A DNA stretch of 64,000 nt. Origin: Paenibacillus sp. HGH0039 (lineage in GTDB: Bacteria > Bacillota > Bacilli > Paenibacillales > NBRC-103111). Both the position numbers and the translations under genes were made by a program. The notes under the pieces are model-generated. The model was not told the DNA's origin. It did no database searches and saw only the letters and a list, made by a program, of their open reading frames with translations. Within the stretch, counting starts at the first letter, position 1. The number at the start of each line of letters is the position of its first letter. The DNA lies in NCBI RefSeq assembly GCF_000411255.1, contig NZ_KE150413.1, forward strand, positions 734,794 to 798,793, given 5' to 3'. Shown here piece by piece: positions 1 to 7,276 of this stretch.

Positions 1-81
1 TCCGCCGTCCTTTTCCTTCTCTCGGATGCGGCTTCTTATATGAACGGCGCCGTGCTGGTTGTGGACGGAGGATTACTTTGA
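1..81 (+). CDS. Short-chain dehydrogenase/reductase, C-terminal end (partial)
   Basis: The window opens inside a reading frame that ends at a TGA at 79-81. The 26 visible residues end in MNGAVLVVDGGLL. This matches the usual C-terminus of FabG-like SDR enzymes, where a T/MG..L.VDGG segment closes the Rossmann domain. Only the tail is present, so substrate and cofactor cannot be judged. The acyl carrier protein starts 14 bases downstream on the same strand, which suggests a ketoreductase acting on an ACP-bound chain; that role is inference. It could be any SDR. Confidence 0.7.
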   Translation, partial: SAVLFLLSDAASYMNGAVLVVDGGLL

Positions 82-95
82 AAAGGAGAACTGTC

Positions 96-359
96 ATGAA
101 CGTTAAAGCTGTGAAATCCCGCATTATCGAAGTAACGGTGAGTCTTCTGGATTCTACGGAGCCGATGGAAGAACTGGACGCCGACGCTTTCCTGCGGAAA
201 CCCCTGCCCGAAATCGGAATTGATTCTCTGGCTGTCCTGGAACTCGTGGTTACCCTGGAAAGAGAATTCGGCGTGAGAATGACGGAGGACGATCTCGGCG
301 GCATCGCTACACTGGAGGATATTCTGACCTTTATTACAGGCAGGGCGGGACAAAGCTAA
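96..359 (+). CDS. Acyl carrier protein
   Basis: The product is an 87-residue protein with the phosphopantetheine attachment motif IGIDSLAVLELV; the Ser of DSL should carry the prosthetic group. The flanking helices (LEREFGVRMTEDDL) fit the PP-binding fold. The ATG at 96 is preceded by AAAAGGAGAA; a TTG at 78 in frame would overlap the preceding stop and is less likely. The gene sits between an SDR and an ASPIC/UnbV protein. It is therefore more likely a pathway-specific carrier protein than the housekeeping AcpP, which normally lies next to fabF or rnc. Confidence 0.85.
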   Translation: MNVKAVKSRIIEVTVSLLDSTEPMEELDADAFLRKPLPEIGIDSLAVLELVVTLEREFGVRMTEDDLGGIATLEDILTFITGRAGQS

Positions 360-399
360 GCCGGATCTCATTATGAACGGATGGGGAGATGGAGAGTAC

Positions 400-2130
400 A
401 TGCAGGTTAAACCTTTGAGCAAAATGCTGCTTGCCGTGTCGGCGCTGCTTCTAACGGCCACCGGCTGCGGCGCCGGGCAGAACCGGACGGATTTCGGCTT
501 TTCGTTGAAGGAGACCACACAGGCTTCCGGTGTCAAATTCACCCACAGCAAACCGACATTCGACTCCAAAGTGGCGAACATTATGCCTTGGATGGCTTCG
601 ACCGGAGCGGGCGTGTTTACGGCGGACTATGATGGGGACGGTTTTATGGACCTTTACTTCGTAAACTCCGCCAAAGGCTCCAAGAACGCTCTGTTCCACA
701 ACAATGGAGACGGCACCTTTACCGAAACGGCCGAATCCGCCGGGCTTGCGGATGTAAACAAGGACGGAATCTCGGAAGCGGCCGTGTGGTTCGATTACGA
801 CAACAGTGGGTATCCCAGCCTGTTCGTCGGTTCTTGGGGCAAAAGCCGCCTGTTTCACAATAACGGGAACGGGACTTTTACGGAAGTCACGGATCAGGCG
901 GGGGTTGGATACAAGGGCTATGTCAACAAGGCGATCGTCCTCGATTACAACAAAGACGGCAATCTGGATCTGTACCTGTCTTGTTATTTTCATGAAAAGA
1001 ACGACCTGTGGAATTTGACGACGACAAAGATTATGCATAACGATTTCGAGAGGGCGCGCAACGGCGGCCGTAACGTGCTGTACCGCAATAACGGGGACGG
1101 TACATTCACGGACGTCACCGCGGAGCTCGGGGTGGGCGATACAGGCTGGACCCTCGCTTCCGGGACATGGGACGTGAACAACGACGGCTGGCCGGATATC
1201 TACAATGCCAACGATTTCGGTCCCGATACCCTGTATTTGAACGAAGAGGGCAAGAAGTTTACGGCTGTGGTTCAACCGAGGGGAATCGGAGATGATACCT
1301 TCAAAGGAATGAACGTCGATTTCGCGGATATTTTCCATGACGGCAAGCCGGCCATGTACGTCAGCAACGTCAGCAAATCCCAGTATATTCTGGAAGGCAA
1401 TCAGCTGTGGCACGAGAAGGACGGCCAGTTTATCGACCGCGGGAAAGAAATGGGCGTCAATTTGGCCGGCTTCTCCTGGGGCGCCCGTTTTATGGATCTG
1501 GACAACAGCGGCAAGTCGAGTCTGGTCGTACAGACGGGGTTTGTTTCCGCCAGCAAGAAGAAAGATTACTGGTTCGATCTCGGGACACTCGCAACGACAC
1601 CGGGCAATATCGTCGAGGATACGAAGAATTGGCCGGCTTTCGCGGACAAGAGTCTTTCCGGCTATGAGAACAAGTTTCTTTTTTACCCGCAGGGAAATAA
1701 ATTTACGGATATAGCGGGGCAGGTCGGGCTTGACTTCGTGGAAGACGGACGCGGCATCTCGGCGGTAGACATCCGCAACCAAGGCAAGCTCGACCTTGTG
1801 TTCGCCAATCAGGGCGGGCCGGCCAGAGTTTACGAGAATACCGTCACCAATCAGAACAATTGGATCAAGCTGGATTTGATCGGCACGGCGCCGAGCAGCC
1901 GGGACGCGATAGGGGCGAGGGTGACTTTTGAAGTGAACGGAGTCGAAACGGTCATGGAAAAAGACGGAGCCAACAGCTTCGGCGGCCAGAGCGATCCGCG
2001 CCTGCACTTCGGCCTCGGCAAGGCGGATAAAGCGGACAAGATCACGGTGCGCTGGCCCAGCGGAAGAGTGGAGCAGTTCCGGGACGTTCCCAAAAACCAG
2101 ATTTTGCGGCTGACCGAAAAGAAGGACTAG
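400..2130 (+). CDS. CRTAC1-type FG-GAP repeat lipoprotein with C-terminal ASPIC/UnbV domain (UnbV-like)
   Basis: A signal peptide of about 20 residues ends in a weak lipobox (LTATGC), so the protein is probably exported and lipid-anchored. At least six calcium-binding repeats follow, visible as DYDGDGFMDLYF, DYDNSGYPSLFV, DYNKDGNLDLYL, DVNNDGWPDIYN, DLDNSGKSSLVV and DIRNQGKLDLVF; they suggest a beta-propeller. The last 90 or so residues carry the ASPIC/UnbV domain (IGARVTFEV, RLHFGLG, VRWPSG). The ATG at 400 has GGGGAGATGGAG upstream; the ATG at 373 lacks a good site. The next gene starts directly after the stop codon, so the pair is cotranscribed. In enediyne clusters UnbV is adjacent to UnbU. 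Its biochemical role is not established. Confidence 0.85.
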   Translation: MQVKPLSKMLLAVSALLLTATGCGAGQNRTDFGFSLKETTQASGVKFTHSKPTFDSKVANIMPWMASTGAGVFTADYDGDGFMDLYFVNSAKGSKNALFHNNGDGTFTETAESAGLADVNKDGISEAAVWFDYDNSGYPSLFVGSWGKSRLFHNNGNGTFTEVTDQAGVGYKGYVNKAIVLDYNKDGNLDLYLSCYFHEKNDLWNLTTTKIMHNDFERARNGGRNVLYRNNGDGTFTDVTAELGVGDTGWTLASGTWDVNNDGWPDIYNANDFGPDTLYLNEEGKKFTAVVQPRGIGDDTFKGMNVDFADIFHDGKPAMYVSNVSKSQYILEGNQLWHEKDGQFIDRGKEMGVNLAGFSWGARFMDLDNSGKSSLVVQTGFVSASKKKDYWFDLGTLATTPGNIVEDTKNWPAFADKSLSGYENKFLFYPQGNKFTDIAGQVGLDFVEDGRGISAVDIRNQGKLDLVFANQGGPARVYENTVTNQNNWIKLDLIGTAPSSRDAIGARVTFEVNGVETVMEKDGANSFGGQSDPRLHFGLGKADKADKITVRWPSGRVEQFRDVPKNQILRLTEKKD

Positions 2131-2916
2131 ATGAGCAAAGATCCGAGACTGTATATTTTGGCGTTTTTGTTGTCCTTTGTTGCCGCAGGCCAGTTGTTTC
2201 TCGGTTTTTTTCAGAGATGGGACTCTTTTTTCGCGTCTGTGCTTACAGCGGTCACTCTTGAGTTTATTCTGGTCGGCTGGCTGAAGAAAAAGTGGGCGTT
2301 CCCCTTGAGCGCCCTGATTACGGGTATCGGCATCAGTCTGCTGCTTAGCTCCTATGCCGTATGGCCTTATGTCCTGACAGCCGTCCTGGCTGTCACGATC
2401 AAGCAGTTCGTAAGGCTGCGGGGCGCCCACATTTTCAACCCGAACAATGTCGCGATGGTGATCATGCTGATCGCTCTGCCCGCCTATGCCGTGAGTACTC
2501 CGAAACAATGGACCAACGGGATCGAGGTCATGAGCCTCATTATGATTCTCGGTCTCTTCGCGGCCTATAAAGCGAAACGGCTGGACTCCGTCCTGGCTTT
2601 TATCGGGGGTTTTTCCTTCTTTGCTTCTATAAGAGTCGGATTTTTCGGAGAACCGGCCTTGTACGCCTTCGGTCCGATGATGGGGGCATCCTTTCAGCTT
2701 TTTTCCTTCTTTATGATCACGGATCCCAAAACGACTCCGCCCACCCGGAAAGCGAGGATTCTGTTCGCCTTTCTGATCGCGTTTACGGATGCCTGGCTGC
2801 GTGTGAATCAAATAACGAATTCGCAATTTTACGCTTCATTTCTGGTCACGCTCCTGCTCGGGGTGCCTTACAGGCTGCTGGCCAATAAAACGGGGAAAAC
2901 GGGCATTCCCGTCTAA
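2131..2916 (+). CDS. RnfD/NqrB-like multi-pass membrane protein (UnbU-like), copy 1
   Basis: This 261-residue, very hydrophobic protein appears to have about eight membrane spans. Motifs PLSALITGIGISLLLSS, HIFNPNNVAMV and MITDPKTTPPTRKAR belong to the NQR2/RnfD/RnfE family. The SGAT-type motif that carries covalent FMN in NqrB/RnfD was not found, so classical flavinylation is unlikely. No other Rnf/Nqr subunit lies nearby, so this is not part of an ion-pumping Rnf complex. The start ATG abuts the stop of the UnbV-like gene. UnbU of enediyne clusters is a membrane protein of this kind. A close paralogue lies at 7277-8125. Confidence 0.8.
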   Translation: MSKDPRLYILAFLLSFVAAGQLFLGFFQRWDSFFASVLTAVTLEFILVGWLKKKWAFPLSALITGIGISLLLSSYAVWPYVLTAVLAVTIKQFVRLRGAHIFNPNNVAMVIMLIALPAYAVSTPKQWTNGIEVMSLIMILGLFAAYKAKRLDSVLAFIGGFSFFASIRVGFFGEPALYAFGPMMGASFQLFSFFMITDPKTTPPTRKARILFAFLIAFTDAWLRVNQITNSQFYASFLVTLLLGVPYRLLANKTGKTGIPV

Positions 2917-2921
2917 AGACG

Positions 2922-2970
2922 CAGCGGCAAGGCAGAGGATTTTCCTCTGGAAGAGGAGAGCCGCTGTTTT
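2922..2970 (+). terminator. Branched terminator after the UnbU-like gene
   Basis: The arms CAGCGGC and GCCGCTG pair around an inner CAGAGG/CCTCTG hairpin and are followed by TTTTG, six bases after the stop of the upstream gene. Confidence 0.65.
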
Positions 2971-2988
2971 GCCGGCTGTTTGAACGCC

Positions 2989-3044
2989 AAAAAGTCCGGG
3001 GGAGGCGGCTCCGTTTGGAGCTTCCGTTGTCCCCCGGACTTTTT
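2989..3044. terminator. Bidirectional terminator between convergent genes
   Basis: AAAAAGTCCGGGGG pairs with CCCCCGGACTTTTT about 30 bases later. A/T tracts lie on both sides, so it can serve the + strand operon and the - strand gene ending at 3053. Confidence 0.8.
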
Positions 3045-3052
3045 CTGGGTGG

Positions 3053-3271
3053 CTATTCCACATAGCGTTTCTCGGCGCCCAAATGCCTGGCGATACAGGC
3101 TGCGCTGCAGAACCAGTCCCGGTCGAAGTCCCAATTCTTCTCTCCGGCGTAAATCGGGCTGCGGCATCTGTCGAATGCGCACTCCGTAACTTGACTGGGT
3201 TCCTCTGCCTGACGGTCCGGCAGTCCGACTTCAAATCGATCCAACGACGGCAAGTCGAGCCCTCCATTCAT
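3053..3271 (-). CDS. Small cysteine-rich (zinc-ribbon-like) protein
   Basis: This 72-residue protein has the pattern CAFDRCRSPI, then a spacer rich in D and W (GEKNWDFDRDWF), then CSAACIARHLG. The paired CxxxxC and CxxxC clusters suggest a small zinc-binding fold like those of many phage and Bacillales proteins of unknown role. The upstream ribosome site is weak, so the start is uncertain. It lies between the UnbU-like gene and a phage-type repressor, on the repressor's strand. Confidence 0.55.
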   Translation of the reverse strand: MNGGLDLPSLDRFEVGLPDRQAEEPSQVTECAFDRCRSPIYAGEKNWDFDRDWFCSAACIARHLGAEKRYVE

Positions 3272-3359
3272 CCGTTATGAAACTAGGATACGATGACGGA
3301 GGTCGGCGGGACTCCTCGTTTGTTGCCGGCTGTACGGCGTTTGTTGACGTCCGGCCGGT

Positions 3360-4193
3360 TTATTCGGCGTCCCGCAGCACGCTCACGACTTTACCCAGTA
3401 TGCTGACGTTAACCGGATAGAGAGGCTGAAAGCGGTCGTTGGCGGGTTGAAGCCTGACCCGGTTGGATTCTTTGAAGAAGGTTTTCACCGTCGCTTCTTC
3501 ACCGTCGATCAACGCGACGATCACTTCCCCGTTGTCCGCCGATGACTGTTGACGGACGAGCACCAGATCGCCGTTCTCGATTCCTTTGTTGATCATGCTT
3601 TCCCCTTGAATCCGCAGGATAAAATGTTTTCCCTGGCCCACCAGATTTTTGGGAACGCTGAAATACTCTTCGATATTCTCCGCAGCCAGGATCGGACTGC
3701 CCGCCGTAACTTTACCGATCAGGGGAAGCCGGACGTAATACTCCGCGGAGAGCGAAGCTTCACGGAGTTCGCTGCCCGGTTGGATGGAAGCGGCTCGCAC
3801 CTTCCCGGACCGGTACAGCTCACCCGGCGTCTGAGCCCGGTTCTTGTTGGCAAGATGAGCGGCCATCGTCTGCAGGAGGACAAAATCTTCCTCCTCAAGC
3901 TGCTCGGCGACATCATACAAGGCATCTATGTGTGGATGGCTTTTCTCGGAAGGAGGGAAGGGGATAAAGGTTGAAGGAAAATCAGGAATCCTACCTGTCA
4001 TTAGCCAATCAAGAGAAACGTTGAATTGTTTGGAAATGGAGATCAATGCTCTAGCAGTAGGGGTCGATTTTTTTTTGCCATTTTCCCAATCACTGATGTT
4101 TCCCGGAGAAACTCCGATCATAGCGGCCATCTTGGCCATGGTCAAGTTGTGCTTTAACCGCAGCTCCTTAATGCGATGATTAATTTCATTCAT
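3360..4193 (-). CDS. XRE-family LexA-like repressor with S24 autoprotease domain
   Basis: The 277-residue protein has an N-terminal XRE helix-turn-helix (about residues 3-60; MAKMAAMIGVSPGNISDWEN) and a C-terminal LexA/CI-type S24 domain. Visible there are the Ala-Gly cleavage region (VTAGSP), the catalytic Ser in GESM and the Lys in EATVKTFF, so RecA-stimulated self-cleavage is plausible. The ATG at 4193 follows GGGGGCT; the longer frame upstream has no support. A GAAC-N4-GTTT half-palindrome lies in its upstream region. The gene is divergent from the AraC-type regulator and sits between the two halves of the UnbLVU-like locus. It may control that locus or be a prophage remnant. Confidence 0.85.
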   Translation of the reverse strand: MNEINHRIKELRLKHNLTMAKMAAMIGVSPGNISDWENGKKKSTPTARALISISKQFNVSLDWLMTGRIPDFPSTFIPFPPSEKSHPHIDALYDVAEQLEEEDFVLLQTMAAHLANKNRAQTPGELYRSGKVRAASIQPGSELREASLSAEYYVRLPLIGKVTAGSPILAAENIEEYFSVPKNLVGQGKHFILRIQGESMINKGIENGDLVLVRQQSSADNGEVIVALIDGEEATVKTFFKESNRVRLQPANDRFQPLYPVNVSILGKVVSVLRDAE

Positions 4194-4232
4194 TTGCAAG
4201 CCCCCAATTCGGCATATTCCAGAACAATCAAC

Positions 4233-4244
4233 AAACATATGTTC
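4233..4244. promoter_or_regulatory. Putative LexA/DinR-like operator
   Basis: On the minus strand the site reads GAACATATGTTT, one base from the inverted repeat GAACATATGTTC. The Gram-positive LexA/DinR box is CGAAC-N4-GTTCG. It lies 40-51 bases before the repressor start codon, suggesting autoregulation. Confidence 0.5.
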
Positions 4245-4583
4245 TAATAGTATATCAAACATTAGTTTTAGAAAATAGCTATTTATTCCTGTATTACAAA
4301 TACTCAAAATACGCATTTTCGAATTTTTCCCTTGTTTTCACACGCATAAGCGTATATAATTTGTTTTACCAGTTTCATCCAAAACAAATTTAAATATTTA
4401 TGTCTAACTTTTTCTAGGGATGTGAAACTTCATGACAAAAAAAGACGGATAGGTGACAATTCAAGCAGATCAACGACAAAGTTTTATTGGTAAAATTTAT
4501 TTCAGAAGCACTTAATCATCTAATTTATCATTTTCGACTAATTTATGAAAAATTCACCAACTATCAAGAGGGGGACGAACGAA

Positions 4584-5222
4584 GTGGATTTGCTGGTCTT
4601 TGTACATAAAGCCGAGAAATGTAAAGATTACCTGGCGGATTTGCTGCTTCTTTCCAAAAAAGTGAAGTTGACCGAGTTTGTCGATTTTAACTCCGCTCTC
4701 CAACTGGTCAAGCAGGCGCACTATAAACTGATCGTGTTTCTTACATTCGAGCCGTCTTTTCCGAAAACCTGGAATGTGAACGAGCTGAGAATCAACAGTC
4801 CTCTGCTCGCGTTAGCAGGAGCCGATAAAATCAGCTTATCTTCCTTGATATCTCTGATTGATATGGTGGCCCAGAATGAAGAAGTTTCTCATGATAACCG
4901 GCTTTTCGCGGAATCGCTGGCCTACATCGACGAAAACATATGCGAGAACGATCTGAATCTCGAGAAAGTCGCTTCGCAAATTTATGTCAGCCGATGCCAC
5001 TATTCCCGGATGTTTCAGAAGTATGTGGGTACGGGCTTCAAAGAATATGTGATGAATAAGCGCATCCAGAAAGCGAAGCTTCTTTTGAAAAGAGGAGAGC
5101 CCGTAACAGACGTCTGTTTCTCGGTAGGTTATAACGATTTGACTCATTTCGGCAGAATTTTCAAAAGGAAGGTGGGGGTAAACCCGTCCGTCTATAGATT
5201 GAGCAAAGCCGCTTCGCAATAA
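4584..5222 (+). CDS. AraC-family transcriptional regulator with receiver-like N-terminus
   Basis: The C-terminal 100 residues form an AraC/XylS double helix-turn-helix (VASQIYVSRCHYSRMFQKYVG, then VCFSVGYNDLTHFGRIFKRKVG). The N-terminal ~110 residues have the alternating strands of a receiver fold, but the strand that should end in the phospho-acceptor reads YKLIVFLTFEP with no Asp. The GTG at 4584 has AGAGGGGG at a nine-base spacing and is preferred over the ATG at 4545. The gene faces away from the LexA-like repressor and precedes the UnbL-like gene, so it is the likely local activator. Confidence 0.8.
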   Translation: MDLLVFVHKAEKCKDYLADLLLLSKKVKLTEFVDFNSALQLVKQAHYKLIVFLTFEPSFPKTWNVNELRINSPLLALAGADKISLSSLISLIDMVAQNEEVSHDNRLFAESLAYIDENICENDLNLEKVASQIYVSRCHYSRMFQKYVGTGFKEYVMNKRIQKAKLLLKRGEPVTDVCFSVGYNDLTHFGRIFKRKVGVNPSVYRLSKAASQ

Positions 5223-5239
5223 GAAGAAAAAGGAGGGAA

Positions 5240-5350
5240 ATGAAAAAAACAAGCAAGACGCTGCCTTTTACAGACGCGTCAACCGTTTCAGCCACAAGGA
5301 AAGCGGAGGAGATGGATTCATGCAGGTCATTGCAGTCGCAGCCGGAATAG
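5240..5350 (+). CDS. Possible small leader ORF overlapping the UnbL-like gene
   Basis: An ATG at 5240 follows the strong site AAAGGAGGGAA. It opens a 36-codon frame starting MKKTSKTLPF that ends at 5350, overlapping the first 31 bases of the next gene in another frame. No family is recognised. The strong ribosome site and overlap suggest translational coupling rather than a functional peptide. Confidence 0.4.
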   Translation: MKKTSKTLPFTDASTVSATRKAEEMDSCRSLQSQPE

Positions 5351-6324
5351 GGGCATGCCTAGCCGTTCTTGCTCCCTTCATTTATCTGAAAGCTTTTCAC
5401 CGCAGCATCCCGAAAATGGTCGCCAAATTTCCTCTCACGGGCAATGTCCATTACGACCGCAAATTTCCGCAGATTCTAAGAGCGTTCTTGTCCGGCAGCA
5501 ACTGGGCTTTGAAACCGGTATTGGTGATGCCCAAGCTGCGTGCCAGGCTGGAAAACCGTTTCGAGCCGTTCTACAAAGGGTTCGCTTACGAAGGGGCCGG
5601 CATGGGACTTGGGGTAAAATCCGCTTTATTCCTGTCCGGAGGCAGACGTTTCGAAGCTTACATTCATCAGCTGTCGCCGGGATATCTGTATCAGTATTAC
5701 GTGGGACTCGGATGGTACCTCACTATCCGGTACGGTTTCCGGTACCGGGCATACAAGCGCTGGATAAAGCAACTGGACCCAAGATACGCGCCCATTGTGT
5801 TCGATGGAGCCGGATTTATGACGGCGTTGTTTCACTATAAGAAAAATAAACAGATTATTCAGAAATTTCGACATTTCCCGTTTCCCTACCAGCGCGTCTG
5901 CTACCAGGGTTTCGGCCGTTGTTTATGGTTTTTAACGGAATTCGATTTGCAAAAAACAGCTGCCGAACTGGAAAATTTGCCTGCTGAATTCAGACATGAT
6001 GCATATAGTGGAGTAGGGTTAGCCGCAGCTTACAGTTTTTTCGATCAGCTTGCGTTTGCGGCCCATGCGGATAAACAGATTCCGGAGCAATACCGGCCTT
6101 CTTTCCGGCAGGGGCTTGCTTTCGGCTGGGAGGCGCGCCGTTTGCAGGACACCGTTTACTGGGACGAACAATTGGAGAGATACACCTATCCCGTCATTCT
6201 CAAAGTCACCGGATTTGTGGACCGTGTTCACGAGGCCGTGCAGCTGTTGGGGAAGGACGATACGGAAGCGGATTATTACTTGAGATGGATGGATACGGTG
6301 CGGAGTCTGCTTAAGGAAGAATAG
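5320..6324 (+). CDS. DUF1702-family protein (UnbL-like)
   Basis: The 334-residue protein begins with one hydrophobic segment (AVAAGIGACLAVLAPFIYL). The glycine- and aromatic-rich patterns FYKGFAYEGAGMG, LGWYLTIRYGF, VFDGAGFMTALF, CYQGFGRCLWF and YSGVGLAAAY repeat roughly every 60-70 residues. This repeated F-x-G-x-G layout is characteristic of DUF1702 proteins, to which UnbL of enediyne clusters belongs as far as I recall. GGAGGAG lies seven bases before the ATG. Its molecular function is unknown. UnbV- and UnbU-like genes on both sides support the assignment. Confidence 0.75.
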   Translation: MQVIAVAAGIGACLAVLAPFIYLKAFHRSIPKMVAKFPLTGNVHYDRKFPQILRAFLSGSNWALKPVLVMPKLRARLENRFEPFYKGFAYEGAGMGLGVKSALFLSGGRRFEAYIHQLSPGYLYQYYVGLGWYLTIRYGFRYRAYKRWIKQLDPRYAPIVFDGAGFMTALFHYKKNKQIIQKFRHFPFPYQRVCYQGFGRCLWFLTEFDLQKTAAELENLPAEFRHDAYSGVGLAAAYSFFDQLAFAAHADKQIPEQYRPSFRQGLAFGWEARRLQDTVYWDEQLERYTYPVILKVTGFVDRVHEAVQLLGKDDTEADYYLRWMDTVRSLLKEE

Positions 6325-6367
6325 CTCGTAACCGCAGCAGGAGCTGCCAGTGTAAAGGAGAGATGGT

Positions 6368-7264
6368 ATGTGTGCGAAGAAGCTTGTGAATACCCGAGAT
6401 CTTTCTTACGAGGAATGGCTCGCCTGGCGGAGACAAGGAATCGGCGGCAGCGATGCGGGAGCCGTCTACGGAGCGGACAAATGGAAAACCGCGCTGGAAG
6501 TTTACCTGGATAAAACCGGAGAACTGCCTCCTTCGGAAGAGAAGGAAGCGATGAAGCTCGGCAGCAAGCTCAAAGATTTTATCGCACGGGAATTTACGGA
6601 TCGGACCGGACACAGGGTGATGAGAAGAAACTGGATTTTTCAGCACCCGGAGCATTCTTTTATGCTGGCCGGCTTGGACCGCTGGGTGATTGGCTCTCAT
6701 GCGGGTCTTTTATGCAAATCAACCGGCGAATTCAGCAAAGAAGAATGGGAGAACGGCCGGGTTCCCGCGAAGATTGATTTTCAGTGCCAGCACTATATGG
6801 CCGTTACGGGCGCGGATCACTGGTGGGTAGCCGTTCTGATCGGCGGCAACAAGTTCCGTACCGTGCGTCTGGAGCGCAGCGAAGAGCGGATCAAACGGCT
6901 TATCGACCGGGAAGCCGTATTTTGGAACGAGCATGTCCTGAGAAGAAGACCGCCGTCCTTCGACGGAACGGATGCTTCGTCCGATCTGCTGAACCGGCTG
7001 TATCCCCCGCCGACGAGCCGGAACTCGTCCGTGCGTCTGACGGAAGAAGCGGAAGGGTGGATTGGGCAGTACCGGCAGGGGGCCGAGGAAGAAAGGGCGG
7101 CGACGCTGCGCAAAACGGAGGCGGAAAATAAGCTCAAGGGACTGCTGGGTGAACATGAGCAGGGCACGGTAGGCAACTACAAAGTGGAATGGAAAAGCAT
7201 CAACCGGAAGTCGGACCGGTTCACCCCCTACAGGCGGTTTCAGATTTCAACCATTTCGAAATAA
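6368..7264 (+). CDS. YqaJ-like viral recombinase/exonuclease homologue, probably catalytically altered
   Basis: The 298-residue protein has the YqaJ N-terminal signature WLAWRRQGIGGSDAGAVYG, the central LAGLDRWV with the conserved Asp, and the QCQHYMAVTGADHWWVAVLIGG segment typical of lambda-exonuclease/YqaJ nucleases. Family members usually have a Glu after the G..L motif and an E-x-K pair after GLL. Here the matching stretches read LGSKLKDF and AGLLCKSTGEF, so both acidic positions look lost. AAAGGAGAG precedes the ATG. It is placed between UnbL- and UnbU-like genes. YqaJ proteins normally work with a single-strand annealing protein in phages; no partner is seen here. Confidence 0.75.
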   Translation: MCAKKLVNTRDLSYEEWLAWRRQGIGGSDAGAVYGADKWKTALEVYLDKTGELPPSEEKEAMKLGSKLKDFIAREFTDRTGHRVMRRNWIFQHPEHSFMLAGLDRWVIGSHAGLLCKSTGEFSKEEWENGRVPAKIDFQCQHYMAVTGADHWWVAVLIGGNKFRTVRLERSEERIKRLIDREAVFWNEHVLRRRPPSFDGTDASSDLLNRLYPPPTSRNSSVRLTEEAEGWIGQYRQGAEEERAATLRKTEAENKLKGLLGEHEQGTVGNYKVEWKSINRKSDRFTPYRRFQISTISK

Positions 7265-7276
7265 CGGAGGAATTTC

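Noticed and set aside
451-2826. Long open frame on the minus strand opposite the UnbV- and UnbU-like genes
   Set aside because: It is antisense to two well-supported genes with clear domains, has no ribosome site and its product shows no domain.
2131-2916. Component of an Rnf or Nqr ion-pumping complex
   Set aside because: No other rnf/nqr subunit gene is nearby, the covalent FMN motif is missing, and linkage to UnbV- and UnbL-like genes points elsewhere.
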